This document shows positions 35,855 to 44,739 of a stretch of 64,000 bases of DNA, one piece after another. This DNA is from Candidatus Defluviicoccus seviourii (GTDB lineage: Bacteria > Pseudomonadota > Alphaproteobacteria > Rhodospirillales > Defluviicoccaceae). Position 1 is the first letter of the stretch. The number at the start of each line of letters is the position of its first letter. The notes beneath the pieces were generated by a model. The model was not told the DNA's origin and did no database searches. It worked only from the letters and a program-made list of their open reading frames with translations. The DNA is taken from NCBI GenBank assembly GCA_900609035.2, contig UXAT02000002.1, forward strand, positions 60,440 to 124,439, written 5' to 3'. The position numbers were made by a program, and so were the translations under genes.

Positions 35855-38029
35855 ATGGCTGACCTCACGCCCCACTCCCGCCAACCCTCGGAGCTTGAGC
35901 TTCCGTCGGAACCTGACAGAAGCGTGGTGGCGCCCAGATTCTACCCGCGCTTCGAAGCTTCACCGCCGATCGATCCGTTTGAGCGGCTGGACCTCAGCTC
36001 CGTTTTCGCGGCGGTGTGGCAGGCGCGATTTCGGATCGTCGGATCGGCAATCCTCTTCGGGGTTTGGGTTTGGTTGTTGGCCGGGCTGCTGACCCCGCGT
36101 TACGAGGCCATGGCTTTCTTGCGGATCGACGGCGACGGCTTCGATGCGTTGAGCGAAGGCAGGCGCGATCCCAACCGATTTGTGGACCCGGTAGTCCTCT
36201 CTACACGCGTGCAATCCATCAAGTCCGCGGCTGTCTTAGGAGCCGCTCTCGACGCTGCCGGCATCGCCTACTCCGCAGAGTTCAACGAAGGACTTGCCAG
36301 AACAGCTGAGGATCGCCGGAAGGACCAGGCATCGAACGCAAGACAGATGAGCGAAACCGAGAAGCAGGCGTCATTGCTGACGGAATTCGCGAAGCGTGTT
36401 GATGTCTGGCAGATTGAACAATCCGGCGTCGCTGCGATCAAGGTGAAGGCCAACGATCCAATCTTGGCGGCGCGGGCGGCCAATGCCATTGGTGATTCCT
36501 ACATCGCTCAGCAAATACAGGAAAAGCGAAAGACGCGTCTGCAAGCCCTCGATGCGCTACTGGCGCAGCAGAATGAAATGACCCGCAAGCTGCGGGGAAT
36601 CGAAGACTCGATCGCCTCGGTTCGCGCCGACCGCAAGCTGGTGTTCACAGAGGCGCAAGACATCCGCGGACAGGTTCTGGGCAAGACCCGCGAGCTCCTG
36701 ATTGCCGCCGAGGCGGACCTCGCGGAAGTCGAACGAAAACGTATCGTTATCGAACAGGCCCGCGACGGCGGCGTCGAAAGCCTGTCACTGGTGACCTTCT
36801 CCGACCTTATCCAGAAGCTCAAGGAGCAGCGCGCGGTTCTCTCGGTGGAGCTGGGACAACTGGCTTCGGAAACCGGACCGAGCCATCCGCGCTACCAGGC
36901 GGTCGTCAGTGGAATTGCGAAACTGGATCGCGCGATCGATGAGGAGTTGAAACGCGTCGGAGCGAGCGTCCGCACCACGGAGCGCGGCCTGCGCGACCGG
37001 GTGCAGACGCTGTCGAAGCGCCTCGCGGAGCTGAACTCTGAGGTCACCGATCAGGCTACCAGTCGCGTTCACCTCGACAGTCTGGAAACCGAGGTGCAGG
37101 CGCTGCGCTACTCCCGGGAATCGCTTAAGAACGAGATTGACAAGCTGAAAACGGCGCTGGGTCTTGAGCAATCCGAAGCGACCTTCGTATCGCGGGCGCT
37201 GCCTCCGGAGAAGGCGTCGTTTCCCAGGCGTTCCCTGATCGCTGCCGGGGGCACCGTGGCATGGGGCGGATTCTTCGCCTTTGCCGTCGGCGTCGCTGCC
37301 CTGTGGAACCGCCAGGTGCGAAGTCCTGCGGACACGGCCGCCTTCGAGACCATCGTGCATTGCCCGGTGGTGGGCGCACTGCCGGCAGCGGGCCGCCGGT
37401 TCGCCATCACCGCCCGCCAGCTCCCGCTTGAGTTCGCGGAAGGACTGAAGCGGATCGCGGAAGCCATCAGGCTGGGGCCCGTCGGCCCCGTCAGTATCGT
37501 CATCAGCTCGCTGAAACAGGGGGACGGAGGCACGACCGCGGCGGTTGCATTGGCCCGCCTCAGCGGCCAAGCCGGGTTGACCACGGTTCTCGTCGAATTG
37601 GATGCTCGGCGGAGAATTACAGAACTGCTTGCGGCACAAAGCGCGTTTGGTTTGGCCGACTGTGCGCAGTCGGGTGTCAACCCGGTCGCTGCGATCGTGC
37701 CCAAGCCGGACCTCGGCTTTCACGTTCTCACGCATGGCCGGACCGGCGACGGCTTGGGCACTCGCGCCGATGCGGCGCTGGACCAAGTGTTTGAGACGCT
37801 CAAGGCTCTTTATCGCGTGGTCATCATCAGCGCGCCGCCGTTGTCGCAGTCGCCGCGTGCATTTTGGGTCGGCCGCAATGTCGACCATGTGGTCGTGGTG
37901 ACGACGGCCGACAAACGGCGCGCGGATGTGCTTGCCCGGTTCTTCAGGTTTTTCGGAGGCGCAGTGCCGGGAAACGTCGCCGTGGTGTTCAACCACGTCG
38001 ACGCAAAATACCACGGTTCCCTCCTATAG
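35855..38029 (+). CDS. Wzc-like polysaccharide co-polymerase with degenerate kinase domain
   Basis: About 724 residues with the Wzc layout: two membrane helices (near ~45-70 and ~470-490) around a Wzz domain and a long coiled-coil periplasmic region, then a BY-kinase-like cytoplasmic domain. The nucleotide site is broken: Walker A reads LKQGDGGTT, with Gly in place of the lysine; Walker A' keeps LVELDARR; Walker B reads VVIISAPPL, with Ser for the aspartate. The tyrosine-rich tail is missing. It should still control chain length structurally but probably cannot hydrolyse ATP. ATG 35855 is chosen; TTG 35816, in frame 5 bp after the PilZ stop, is an alternative. Likely operon with the PilZ gene. 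Confidence 0.85.
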   Translation: MADLTPHSRQPSELELPSEPDRSVVAPRFYPRFEASPPIDPFERLDLSSVFAAVWQARFRIVGSAILFGVWVWLLAGLLTPRYEAMAFLRIDGDGFDALSEGRRDPNRFVDPVVLSTRVQSIKSAAVLGAALDAAGIAYSAEFNEGLARTAEDRRKDQASNARQMSETEKQASLLTEFAKRVDVWQIEQSGVAAIKVKANDPILAARAANAIGDSYIAQQIQEKRKTRLQALDALLAQQNEMTRKLRGIEDSIASVRADRKLVFTEAQDIRGQVLGKTRELLIAAEADLAEVERKRIVIEQARDGGVESLSLVTFSDLIQKLKEQRAVLSVELGQLASETGPSHPRYQAVVSGIAKLDRAIDEELKRVGASVRTTERGLRDRVQTLSKRLAELNSEVTDQATSRVHLDSLETEVQALRYSRESLKNEIDKLKTALGLEQSEATFVSRALPPEKASFPRRSLIAAGGTVAWGGFFAFAVGVAALWNRQVRSPADTAAFETIVHCPVVGALPAAGRRFAITARQLPLEFAEGLKRIAEAIRLGPVGPVSIVISSLKQGDGGTTAAVALARLSGQAGLTTVLVELDARRRITELLAAQSAFGLADCAQSGVNPVAAIVPKPDLGFHVLTHGRTGDGLGTRADAALDQVFETLKALYRVVIISAPPLSQSPRAFWVGRNVDHVVVVTTADKRRADVLARFFRFFGGAVPGNVAVVFNHVDAKYHGSLL

Positions 38030-38055
38030 GACACGGGGACCTCGCTCAGCTGCCC

Positions 38056-38925
38056 ATGGAACGCCTCCCTGAAAATCCGAGCATCAGATTCCTGGACGTC
38101 CACTTCTCCGGACGCGGATTTCAGAGCGTCGTCGACGCAATTGTCAGGCGTCACCCTGCCGACCCGTTCGCGTTCGTCGTGACGCCAAACGTGGATCATG
38201 TCGTTCGCATTCACCGGCAAAAACGAGAACATCTTTCAGTTTACGATCGTGCGTGGTTATGCACGTGCGACAGCCGGGTGCTCCAGTTTCTGGCCAGGAT
38301 AATGTGGCTGCCGATGCCACTCGTTAGTGGCTCCGACCTTGTTGCTCACCTTTTTCAGGCGGTTCTCAAACCTGGCGATACGGTTAGCGTGATCGGTTCC
38401 ACACGGGAGATCATCGATGTCCTGCGTAAGAGACATGCTGGACTCTCAATCCATCATTATGTTCCCCCATTCGGGTTCATCCACGACGACAAGGAAGTTG
38501 AGAAGACCGTAAACTTCGTCGAAACCGCTCCCGCCCGCTTTGTTTTTCTCGCTGTCGGCTCGCCCCAGCAGGAACTGCTGGCGACCCGCATCGAGCAGCG
38601 CGGCAGGAGTCGCGGACTGGGGCTATGCGTTGGTAATTCGCTTGCGTTCGTTGCAAAGCCGCGGCTGCGCGCGCCCCTCTGGTTGCGGCGCTTAGGCCTG
38701 GAGTGGGCCCACCGGCTGATGACGGAGCCGACCCGCTTATGGCGCCGCTACCTCGTTAATGATCCTTACATTTTTGTTCTCTACGCGCGCGCCTGGGGGG
38801 CGCGGCTGCCGAAACGCCGGTCTTCCAGTCGCTTCGCCGCCGCAAAGCGCACCGCGCCGGCGGCGGTGTTTATCGCTCCGCCCAGGACCAAGGCTCGGGA
38901 GCAAGATCAGCATCCAAAATCCTGA
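38056..38925 (+). CDS. WecG/TagA/CpsF family glycosyltransferase
   Basis: A 289-residue GT26-type transferase. Family features are PFAFVVTPNVDHVVRIHRQ, the WLCTCDSRVLQFLAR segment (aspartate at the catalytic position, in the CDSR variant), GDTVSVIGSTREIIDVL, and AVGSPQQELLATRI. These membrane-associated enzymes add the second sugar to an undecaprenyl-diphosphate-linked sugar, so a phosphoglycosyl transferase must act before it; none is in the window. ATG 38056 starts 26 bp after the co-polymerase stop, and the frame further upstream lies inside that gene. The basic C-terminal tail (KRRSSSRFAAAKR) is probably membrane-proximal. Confidence 0.85.
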   Translation: MERLPENPSIRFLDVHFSGRGFQSVVDAIVRRHPADPFAFVVTPNVDHVVRIHRQKREHLSVYDRAWLCTCDSRVLQFLARIMWLPMPLVSGSDLVAHLFQAVLKPGDTVSVIGSTREIIDVLRKRHAGLSIHHYVPPFGFIHDDKEVEKTVNFVETAPARFVFLAVGSPQQELLATRIEQRGRSRGLGLCVGNSLAFVAKPRLRAPLWLRRLGLEWAHRLMTEPTRLWRRYLVNDPYIFVLYARAWGARLPKRRSSSRFAAAKRTAPAAVFIAPPRTKAREQDQHPKS

Positions 38926-38983
38926 CGACCGATCGGCAGGGCAATCTCGGCCGCAGGTATCTGACCGAAAGGGGACATCGCCT

Positions 38984-40183
38984 TCAGCTTTCCGGCGTAC
39001 GCGTCGTCCGGACCCAGGTCTCTGGACGGCGCCCGAAAACGAGGCGCACCCAAAGGGCAAGCTTCCAGAGCACAAGCACCGGCGCAAACACGAGCGCCCG
39101 GTACAGCGTCATCGGCGCACGCGCCAGGATCAGTCCGCAAAGGACATGCACCGCGATTGCTGTAACGATCACCAGCGCCCATCCGGTTAAGAACGGCGCG
39201 CCGGCGATGACCGCCCCCAGGAGACATGCGACAGCGGTGCCCGCGACCACCGAGAGAGGCGGCAGCAGGAGATCAGCGGCGGTTTCAAGAATGACAAAGC
39301 TGCGGCGGCGGAAGGCTTCGCACACCAGCGGCAATCCGTAGCGCCGCATCACCTCCCAACGTCCAGCCTCCCAGCGCTCGTTCTGGGACCGCGCGGTTTT
39401 CAAGCTTTCCGGCATGTCTCCATAGACGACAGCGTCAGGCGCGAAGGTAACGCGCTCGCCGGCGAGAACGAGAGCCGCGTGATACGCGACATCCTCCGTC
39501 AGCGATCCGCCCCAGGAATGTTGACAGGCAACCATCTTCGTAATCGCCATCCCGTTGCCCATCAGACCGGCGGACCCGCCGAGGCCCATTCGCCCCAAAG
39601 GTCGCAGATAGTGCCGGAGCGCCAGGGCGACCGCTCGCAGGGCAGTGCTCCAGGAACGTTCGGGGTTGCGCACCGCGTAATACCCCTGGATGACCCGTTC
39701 ACCGCGGAAGAAGCGCGCATCGATGATCCGCAGAAAGTTTGCCGAGAGGACGGAATCGGCATCGACCACGACGCAGGCGTCATAGGCTTCGCTTCCTTCC
39801 TCCAGGCGACGGAGCACCCAGTCGAGGGCGTAGCCCTTGCCCCGATGTTCCTTATCGAAGCGTTCGTGAACGGTGGCACCGGAAGCCCTGGCGGTCTCGG
39901 CGGTCCGGTCGGAGCAGTTATCGGCGACAACGTGAACGCCCACCAAGCCGGCCGGATAGTCGAGGCTGCGAATGCTCGCAAGCGTCTGCGGCAGCGATTG
40001 TTCTTCGTTGTATGCCGGTACCAAGATCACGAACCGGGTGGTCGGGTCGCCAGGGCGGTCCGGCGTCCGGCGGGCGACGAAGAGCGCTGCGACAGTAAGG
40101 ACGATCCAGTATCCGACGATCCCGGTTAGCAGGATTTCAACAGCGAAGAGGACCGCCGAACCTAGGAGCGATGCCATCTGCAT
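38984..40183 (-). CDS. Membrane GT2 glycosyltransferase with synthase-type motifs
   Basis: A 399-residue GT2 enzyme with one N-terminal helix (IVGYWIVLTVAALFVA) and three C-terminal helices. The GT-A core shows all motifs of processive synthases: VVADNCSD, the DxD in VVVDADSVL, TEDVAYH, and the QNERW (QxxRW) signature. These are shared with cellulose, hyaluronan and alginate synthases as well as some single-step transferases, so processivity is possible but not proven. It is convergent with the WecG-type gene (58-bp gap). Next to the Alg44-like gene it could be the synthase partner. ATG 40177 is an alternative start. Confidence 0.85.
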   Translation of the reverse strand: MQMASLLGSAVLFAVEILLTGIVGYWIVLTVAALFVARRTPDRPGDPTTRFVILVPAYNEEQSLPQTLASIRSLDYPAGLVGVHVVADNCSDRTAETARASGATVHERFDKEHRGKGYALDWVLRRLEEGSEAYDACVVVDADSVLSANFLRIIDARFFRGERVIQGYYAVRNPERSWSTALRAVALALRHYLRPLGRMGLGGSAGLMGNGMAITKMVACQHSWGGSLTEDVAYHAALVLAGERVTFAPDAVVYGDMPESLKTARSQNERWEAGRWEVMRRYGLPLVCEAFRRRSFVILETAADLLLPPLSVVAGTAVACLLGAVIAGAPFLTGWALVIVTAIAVHVLCGLILARAPMTLYRALVFAPVLVLWKLALWVRLVFGRRPETWVRTTRTPES

Positions 40184-40287
40184 TGCATGCTACATCTTGC
40201 CCGGACTGCCCGGACGGGGATCAGCCGTTTTCAGCACCGGTCACTCCTTGCATCGTCACCCTTTTCGGCCTCGTCGGCCGGCGCCTA

Positions 40288-42051
40288 TCACGTCCGGGGT
40301 CCAATCGCCATGACGGATTTCAGGTGGTCGGCCAAGCGAATAGACAACGCCAGAAACATCTGCGTCGGATTGGTGTGTCCGCTGGTCGGAAACACCGAGC
40401 CGCCGGCGACGAAAAGCCCGTGCACGCCATGGACGCGGCAATTGGTATCAACGACGCCGGTGCGCGGATCGTGCGACATGCGCGTTGTTCCAACCCCATG
40501 GCCCATGTCGATGAAGACGCCGTCTTCCAAGCGATCCTCTGCGACCCACCCTTTCAGCACCGGAGCCGGCAGGCCGATCTTTGGAAACTCCTCGGCCACC
40601 AGGCGCCCGATCGCCGCCAGCGCCCGGCGTGACTGGTCGGCAATCGTCCAGTTCACGCGCGCCCTCGGTACGCCAAGGCGATCGGTCACCTCGCTCAACG
40701 TAATGCGGCTGTCGGGATCCGGCGGCTGCTCGGCCATGCCTTCCAAGACAAGGCCGGACAGCTTGTGAGGCAAACTGCGGGTCTGGAATTGCCGGGCGAC
40801 GAAGCCGGGACTATATCGCAGCATCTGGTTGATGGCGAACTCCCGCAGCTCCCCCGGCATGTATTTGCTCCGGAACGTCCGCGTGCCGAGTCCCTTGACG
40901 AGTAGACCACAGCTCGACGCCAACGCGAGAACGTCCGAGACGGGGTCCTCGGATTTCAGCTGCATCAGGCGTTTCAGGGCGCTCCACGGATCATCGGGTG
41001 CGCGCTCCTCACTGACGTAAACGGAGGCGTTGGTGACCTCCAGCCGCGCCTGTGCCGCGCGTGTGAGCGCCAATCCGCGCAGGTACACGTGGACGGTCCC
41101 ATGGTGGCGCAAGCCGCAGAAACCGAAGAGACTGGATACCTTCGGGATGTCACCAGCCTCAAAATGAGCGACATGGCCGCCGATGTGGTCCATCAGATAC
41201 CGCCCCACCACGTCGAAGCCGTTGCCGACCCCTTCCGGCTGCACGCGTTGAGAGGCGAGCAGAATGCGCGGATTCTCGATCGTGCCGGCGGCAAGAACGC
41301 AATAAGGCGCGCGTACGAAGCGCCGGGTGCCGTCGAGCGAGGCAATTTCAACACCCGCGAACGCGGCGCCATTCTGCGTGAGCATCACCTCCGTCACGGT
41401 GGCATTGACCAAAGCCTCAACGTTTGGCGCGTGCTCGTGAGCGAATTCCGGCCCGAACCGCATGATGTCCATCGGATCTTTACGCGAGCGAGCGAACTGC
41501 CAGAAATACGAGCGCAGCGCCTCGTTGTTGACGCTGGGCTCGGGCGGATTCCTTCCTGCTGCCGTCCAGAAATCGTCGTCGTAGCCCTCTGGTCCGAGAT
41601 TGAGCGCCGTGGCCGAGCGCTGGAAATACGGCTCAAGTTCCTTGCGGGCGATCGGCCATCCAGAATTGGGCACCCACGCACGGGCCTCGAAATCCGCCTC
41701 GTCGAATGTGGCCGACTTGCCGGCCCAGGCGATGGTCGACCCGCCCAGACCGCGACAGCGGACGCCATAGGGCTGCGTTTCCTGCGACCACAGCGGGTTA
41801 AGCGCGGCGTGAAACAGGGATCGCCATTGCACCTGAACTGCCGTTTCGGGCTCGCCGATGCTCTCGAGCGCGTTCAGCGCCTCGTATGCCGGGTCTTCGA
41901 TCCGTTTCCCGCTCTCGATTACGAGGACCCGCGCGGTATGGCCAAAAAACTCCCGCGCGATCGTCAGTCCCACCGGTCCGCCGCCGACGACAACCAGGTC
42001 TGCTGTAAAGACATGCCCTTCGGCGAACTCGCTTAAATCCGTAATCCGCAT
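40288..42051 (-). CDS. GMC-family oxidoreductase in the polysaccharide block
   Basis: A 587-residue FAD protein. ADLVVVGGGPVGLTIAREFF is the FAD-binding motif and GLGGSTIAWAGKSATFDEAD the second GMC region; CVLAAGTIENPRILLAS and the end FVAGGSVFPTSGHTNPTQMF complete the fold. The active-site histidine pair is plausible in HGVGTTRMSHDP and SGHTNP. It has no leader peptide. Enzymes of this kind oxidise sugar alcohols, and their presence within EPS loci is unusual but recurrent. ATG 42051 is preferred; upstream sequence lacks family features. It is downstream of, and on the same strand as, the two GT4 genes. Confidence 0.87.
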   Translation of the reverse strand: MRITDLSEFAEGHVFTADLVVVGGGPVGLTIAREFFGHTARVLVIESGKRIEDPAYEALNALESIGEPETAVQVQWRSLFHAALNPLWSQETQPYGVRCRGLGGSTIAWAGKSATFDEADFEARAWVPNSGWPIARKELEPYFQRSATALNLGPEGYDDDFWTAAGRNPPEPSVNNEALRSYFWQFARSRKDPMDIMRFGPEFAHEHAPNVEALVNATVTEVMLTQNGAAFAGVEIASLDGTRRFVRAPYCVLAAGTIENPRILLASQRVQPEGVGNGFDVVGRYLMDHIGGHVAHFEAGDIPKVSSLFGFCGLRHHGTVHVYLRGLALTRAAQARLEVTNASVYVSEERAPDDPWSALKRLMQLKSEDPVSDVLALASSCGLLVKGLGTRTFRSKYMPGELREFAINQMLRYSPGFVARQFQTRSLPHKLSGLVLEGMAEQPPDPDSRITLSEVTDRLGVPRARVNWTIADQSRRALAAIGRLVAEEFPKIGLPAPVLKGWVAEDRLEDGVFIDMGHGVGTTRMSHDPRTGVVDTNCRVHGVHGLFVAGGSVFPTSGHTNPTQMFLALSIRLADHLKSVMAIGPRT

Positions 42052-42182
42052 ATGACCTGGCTCTGCGTCCGGTGCTCGTGGATCGTGTTGGCGAAGCACG
42101 GTGGTCGGCGCGCGCCGCGCCATCGGCATGCATCGAGAGAATGCCGGGTCAATAACGACCACCTTTTCGGGTAGAACGCATT

Positions 42183-43262
42183 CTATCCCGTTGCAAGGAC
42201 GGGTTCGACAATCCCTCGAAGCCGTTCGACGTAGTGTTCGAGGCTCATCTCCTCCTCGACCAACCGCCGACCCTGTCGCCCCATGCGTTCGGCAAGCTCC
42301 GGTTGGGACAGAAGCGTTTCGATCGCTGTTCGTAGCCTGCTTGGATCATAGGGCGGAACGTAAAGTCCGGTCTCCCCGTCAACGATAACGTCTGTCTGCC
42401 CTTTCACCTTCGAGCAGATCACCGCCTTGCCCATCGCCATCGCCTCGAGAATGGCGGTGACCCCGGCCTGGAACGGAACCTCGTGAAGCGGGATCACGAC
42501 GAACCGGCTATCCGCGTAGAGCTGCCTCAAATCAAACTGCGACAGTCGTTGAACGACGATGTTCTCGGGAACGGAGGTCTCTTCCGGCGCGTCGGAGTTC
42601 TTCGCCCACAAGCTATGGGCCGCGATCACGACGCGCACCCGAAGCCCGGCAACGGCACGCACCAAGGTGGCATAGTCGCGCCGTTCAAGTCCCACAGCAC
42701 AGATTTGAGGAAGGGCCGTATCAGAACAAGTGACCGACCGCGCCGAAAAGAAGTTCGCGTCAACCATGAACGGGATGCGAACCACCCGCGAAACCGGCAA
42801 CCGCCACCGTTCAATGATAAATCTTTGCTGCCAGCTCGCATAGACAACGAACCGATCGATCCTGCTCTGCACGCCAAAGCAGTCAAGAAACAGCATTTTC
42901 TTCCGCACCGAGATGATGTGGGTGATCATCACGTGCTTTGGTCGGCGCCAAGGCCGCAAGGCCTTCATGAGCAGTGCCAGCGGCAGCCCGATCTGCTCCC
43001 CGTCGGATATGACCAGCCGGTAGGCGCCGCAGCGAAGGAAACAGGCAATAGCCAGCAGTCCGTCAGCGCCAACGACGGCTTCCAGCAGGCGGCCGATAAA
43101 CCCAGTTATCCGGCGAGCGGCTTCCCGGTCGATGAGATCCGCTCCCAGGCCGCGGGCGAGTCCAACGTAGTCAGGGCGCGGCCGCCTGCCCGCGGCGACC
43201 TCCGCTTCGAGGTCAGCCGGAATACTGCCCGACACGGTCAACAAGATCAGCGAGCGGCCCAC
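42183..43262 (-). CDS. Glycosyltransferase family 4 protein
   Basis: A 359-residue GT-B transferase. The C-terminal domain is canonical: PLHEVPFQAGVTAILEAMAM carries the donor-contact glutamate and AVICSKVKGQTDVIVDGETG the loop after it. The N-terminal part (RLVISDGEQIGLPLALLMKA) is the acceptor domain and contains KHVMITHIISVRKKM. It would add one sugar in repeat-unit assembly at the cytoplasmic membrane. Its start lies 16 bp inside the preceding GT4 gene, showing translational coupling. Confidence 0.85.
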   Translation of the reverse strand: MGRSLILLTVSGSIPADLEAEVAAGRRPRPDYVGLARGLGADLIDREAARRITGFIGRLLEAVVGADGLLAIACFLRCGAYRLVISDGEQIGLPLALLMKALRPWRRPKHVMITHIISVRKKMLFLDCFGVQSRIDRFVVYASWQQRFIIERWRLPVSRVVRIPFMVDANFFSARSVTCSDTALPQICAVGLERRDYATLVRAVAGLRVRVVIAAHSLWAKNSDAPEETSVPENIVVQRLSQFDLRQLYADSRFVVIPLHEVPFQAGVTAILEAMAMGKAVICSKVKGQTDVIVDGETGLYVPPYDPSRLRTAIETLLSQPELAERMGRQGRRLVEEEMSLEHYVERLRGIVEPVLATG

Positions 43263-44386
43263 GCTTCCCCCGTCCGGCCCGACCGCACATCGGCAATGTG
43301 CTCGCTGATCAGCGCGACCAGGCGACGGGCGTTCTTTGCGGCGTCGTATGATGCCGCGACGTGCGCCATCGCCGCCTGCGCCAGTCGTGCGCGCAAATCG
43401 GGCTGGCCGATCAGAGCCCGGAGTGCCTCGGCGAGTGCCAGGCGGTCACCCACCGGCACGATCAGGCCAGTCTCGCTACCGCGAACGACCTCGGGAATCC
43501 CGCCGAGGTCGGTGGAGATAATGGCAAGGCCGGCGGCGGCAGCCTCCAACAGAACCAAGGCCAGGCAATCGCCGTAGGTCGGCAAGGCGAAAATGTCGCA
43601 ACGGTGATAAAGGGCCTTCAGCCGCTCCTCGTTAGGGGCCATGTCCCGGTACACGAAAACACCTTGTCCGGCTTCGACTTCATCGCGGGTGACGACGTGC
43701 AGTTCGACCTGCGGCATCTGCAGGGAGCGGAAGGCTTCCAGCAACAAGAGGCCACCCTTGCGCGCCAGGTTGCCGCCGACGAACAGGATTTTCACCGGAT
43801 CACTAGCCGAGCGCCGGACCGGTTGCCGCGGTCGCCAGGCGCTGATGTCCACGCCGGGCGGGATGACGGTGACCTTGTCCTCAGGCACGCGGTAATCTCT
43901 GACAAGACTTTGCCGGGCCCACTCGCTCCAAGCGATCAGGTGCAGCGCGGCCATGAAGGTGCGCCGATTGAGGCGCCACTTGATCGCTTCGAGCCAGTCG
44001 TGACCCTGCCGATGCCCATAGACCTCACCCAGCGCATCATACTGGATCGGCGTCGCGTCAAGTGAAACGAACCCCGGCAGCCGGCGCAGCCAGCCCGTGC
44101 ACAACAGGGCCGGGACCTGGGTGTGAATGAAAACGGCATCAAGACGAGCCTGGCGTGACAGACGTCGCAAGGCGCATCGGGCGCGAATACCAGCGCGAAC
44201 CGTCCAGTTGCTGGAAAAGAAAGGGATTTGTGCGCTGATGCCGAATGTTTCGAACGGAATCAGCGCCCAATGCGGCCGGATTGCCTGATCCGTGCCGATC
44301 GTGGCGCGAAGATTGTCTGCGTGCGTCGCATGCCCGAGTGCTTGTTCGATGACAAAGGCAACGTCGTAGCTTGTCATCGGCTCCAC
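43247..44386 (-). CDS. Glycosyltransferase family 4 protein
   Basis: A 379-residue GT-B enzyme. Acceptor domain: VAFVIEQALGHATHADNLRA and VFIHTQVPALLCTGWLRRLP. Donor domain: HLIAWSEWARQSLVRDY, VTVIPPGVDISAWRPRQP, ILFVGGNLARKGGLLLLEAF and LPTYGDCLALVLLEAAAAGL with the usual ExxxxxxxE-type glutamates. It resembles mannosyl/glucosyl transferases of EPS clusters; the sugar is not predictable. It is the first gene of a minus-strand unit continuing into the next GT4 (16-bp overlap) and probably the GMC gene. Confidence 0.87.
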   Translation of the reverse strand: MEPMTSYDVAFVIEQALGHATHADNLRATIGTDQAIRPHWALIPFETFGISAQIPFFSSNWTVRAGIRARCALRRLSRQARLDAVFIHTQVPALLCTGWLRRLPGFVSLDATPIQYDALGEVYGHRQGHDWLEAIKWRLNRRTFMAALHLIAWSEWARQSLVRDYRVPEDKVTVIPPGVDISAWRPRQPVRRSASDPVKILFVGGNLARKGGLLLLEAFRSLQMPQVELHVVTRDEVEAGQGVFVYRDMAPNEERLKALYHRCDIFALPTYGDCLALVLLEAAAAGLAIISTDLGGIPEVVRGSETGLIVPVGDRLALAEALRALIGQPDLRARLAQAAMAHVAASYDAAKNARRLVALISEHIADVRSGRTGEAWAAR

Positions 44387-44739
44387 TCAGATCCCGGATG
44401 CGGGCGCAGGAACGGCGCGCGTCTTAGGGAGCGGCTCTCTCCCGGACTAAGTTGGTCGTCAGCCAGGAACGTTCCCGCTCTTCTTCTAGCCGATGCCACT
44501 CGCCTGCGTCCATTTTTCCGCGGCCTTCTCCTGCCACCGCCGTCGAGAGTTGATGGGAAGCAGAACATCGATTTGAATGTCCTGAGGGCGCCGCGTCCGA
44601 CCGGTCGACGATCGACCGCCCAAGGGGGCCGGACCCGTGAGGAGGGGACTTCTTTCGAGAATAATGCTTATGGTTGTATCGCTGAAGTTTTTCGTGTAAT
44701 CTGCCGGCAGTTAATCGCCGCAGGCCCCGCTGGGGTGCG
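44387..44739. other. Divergent promoter region without genes
   Basis: A 353-bp gap between the GT4 gene and the transferase gene at 44740. I see no supportable gene, RNA or clear promoter. Composition drops in GC toward the right end. Confidence 0.4.
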
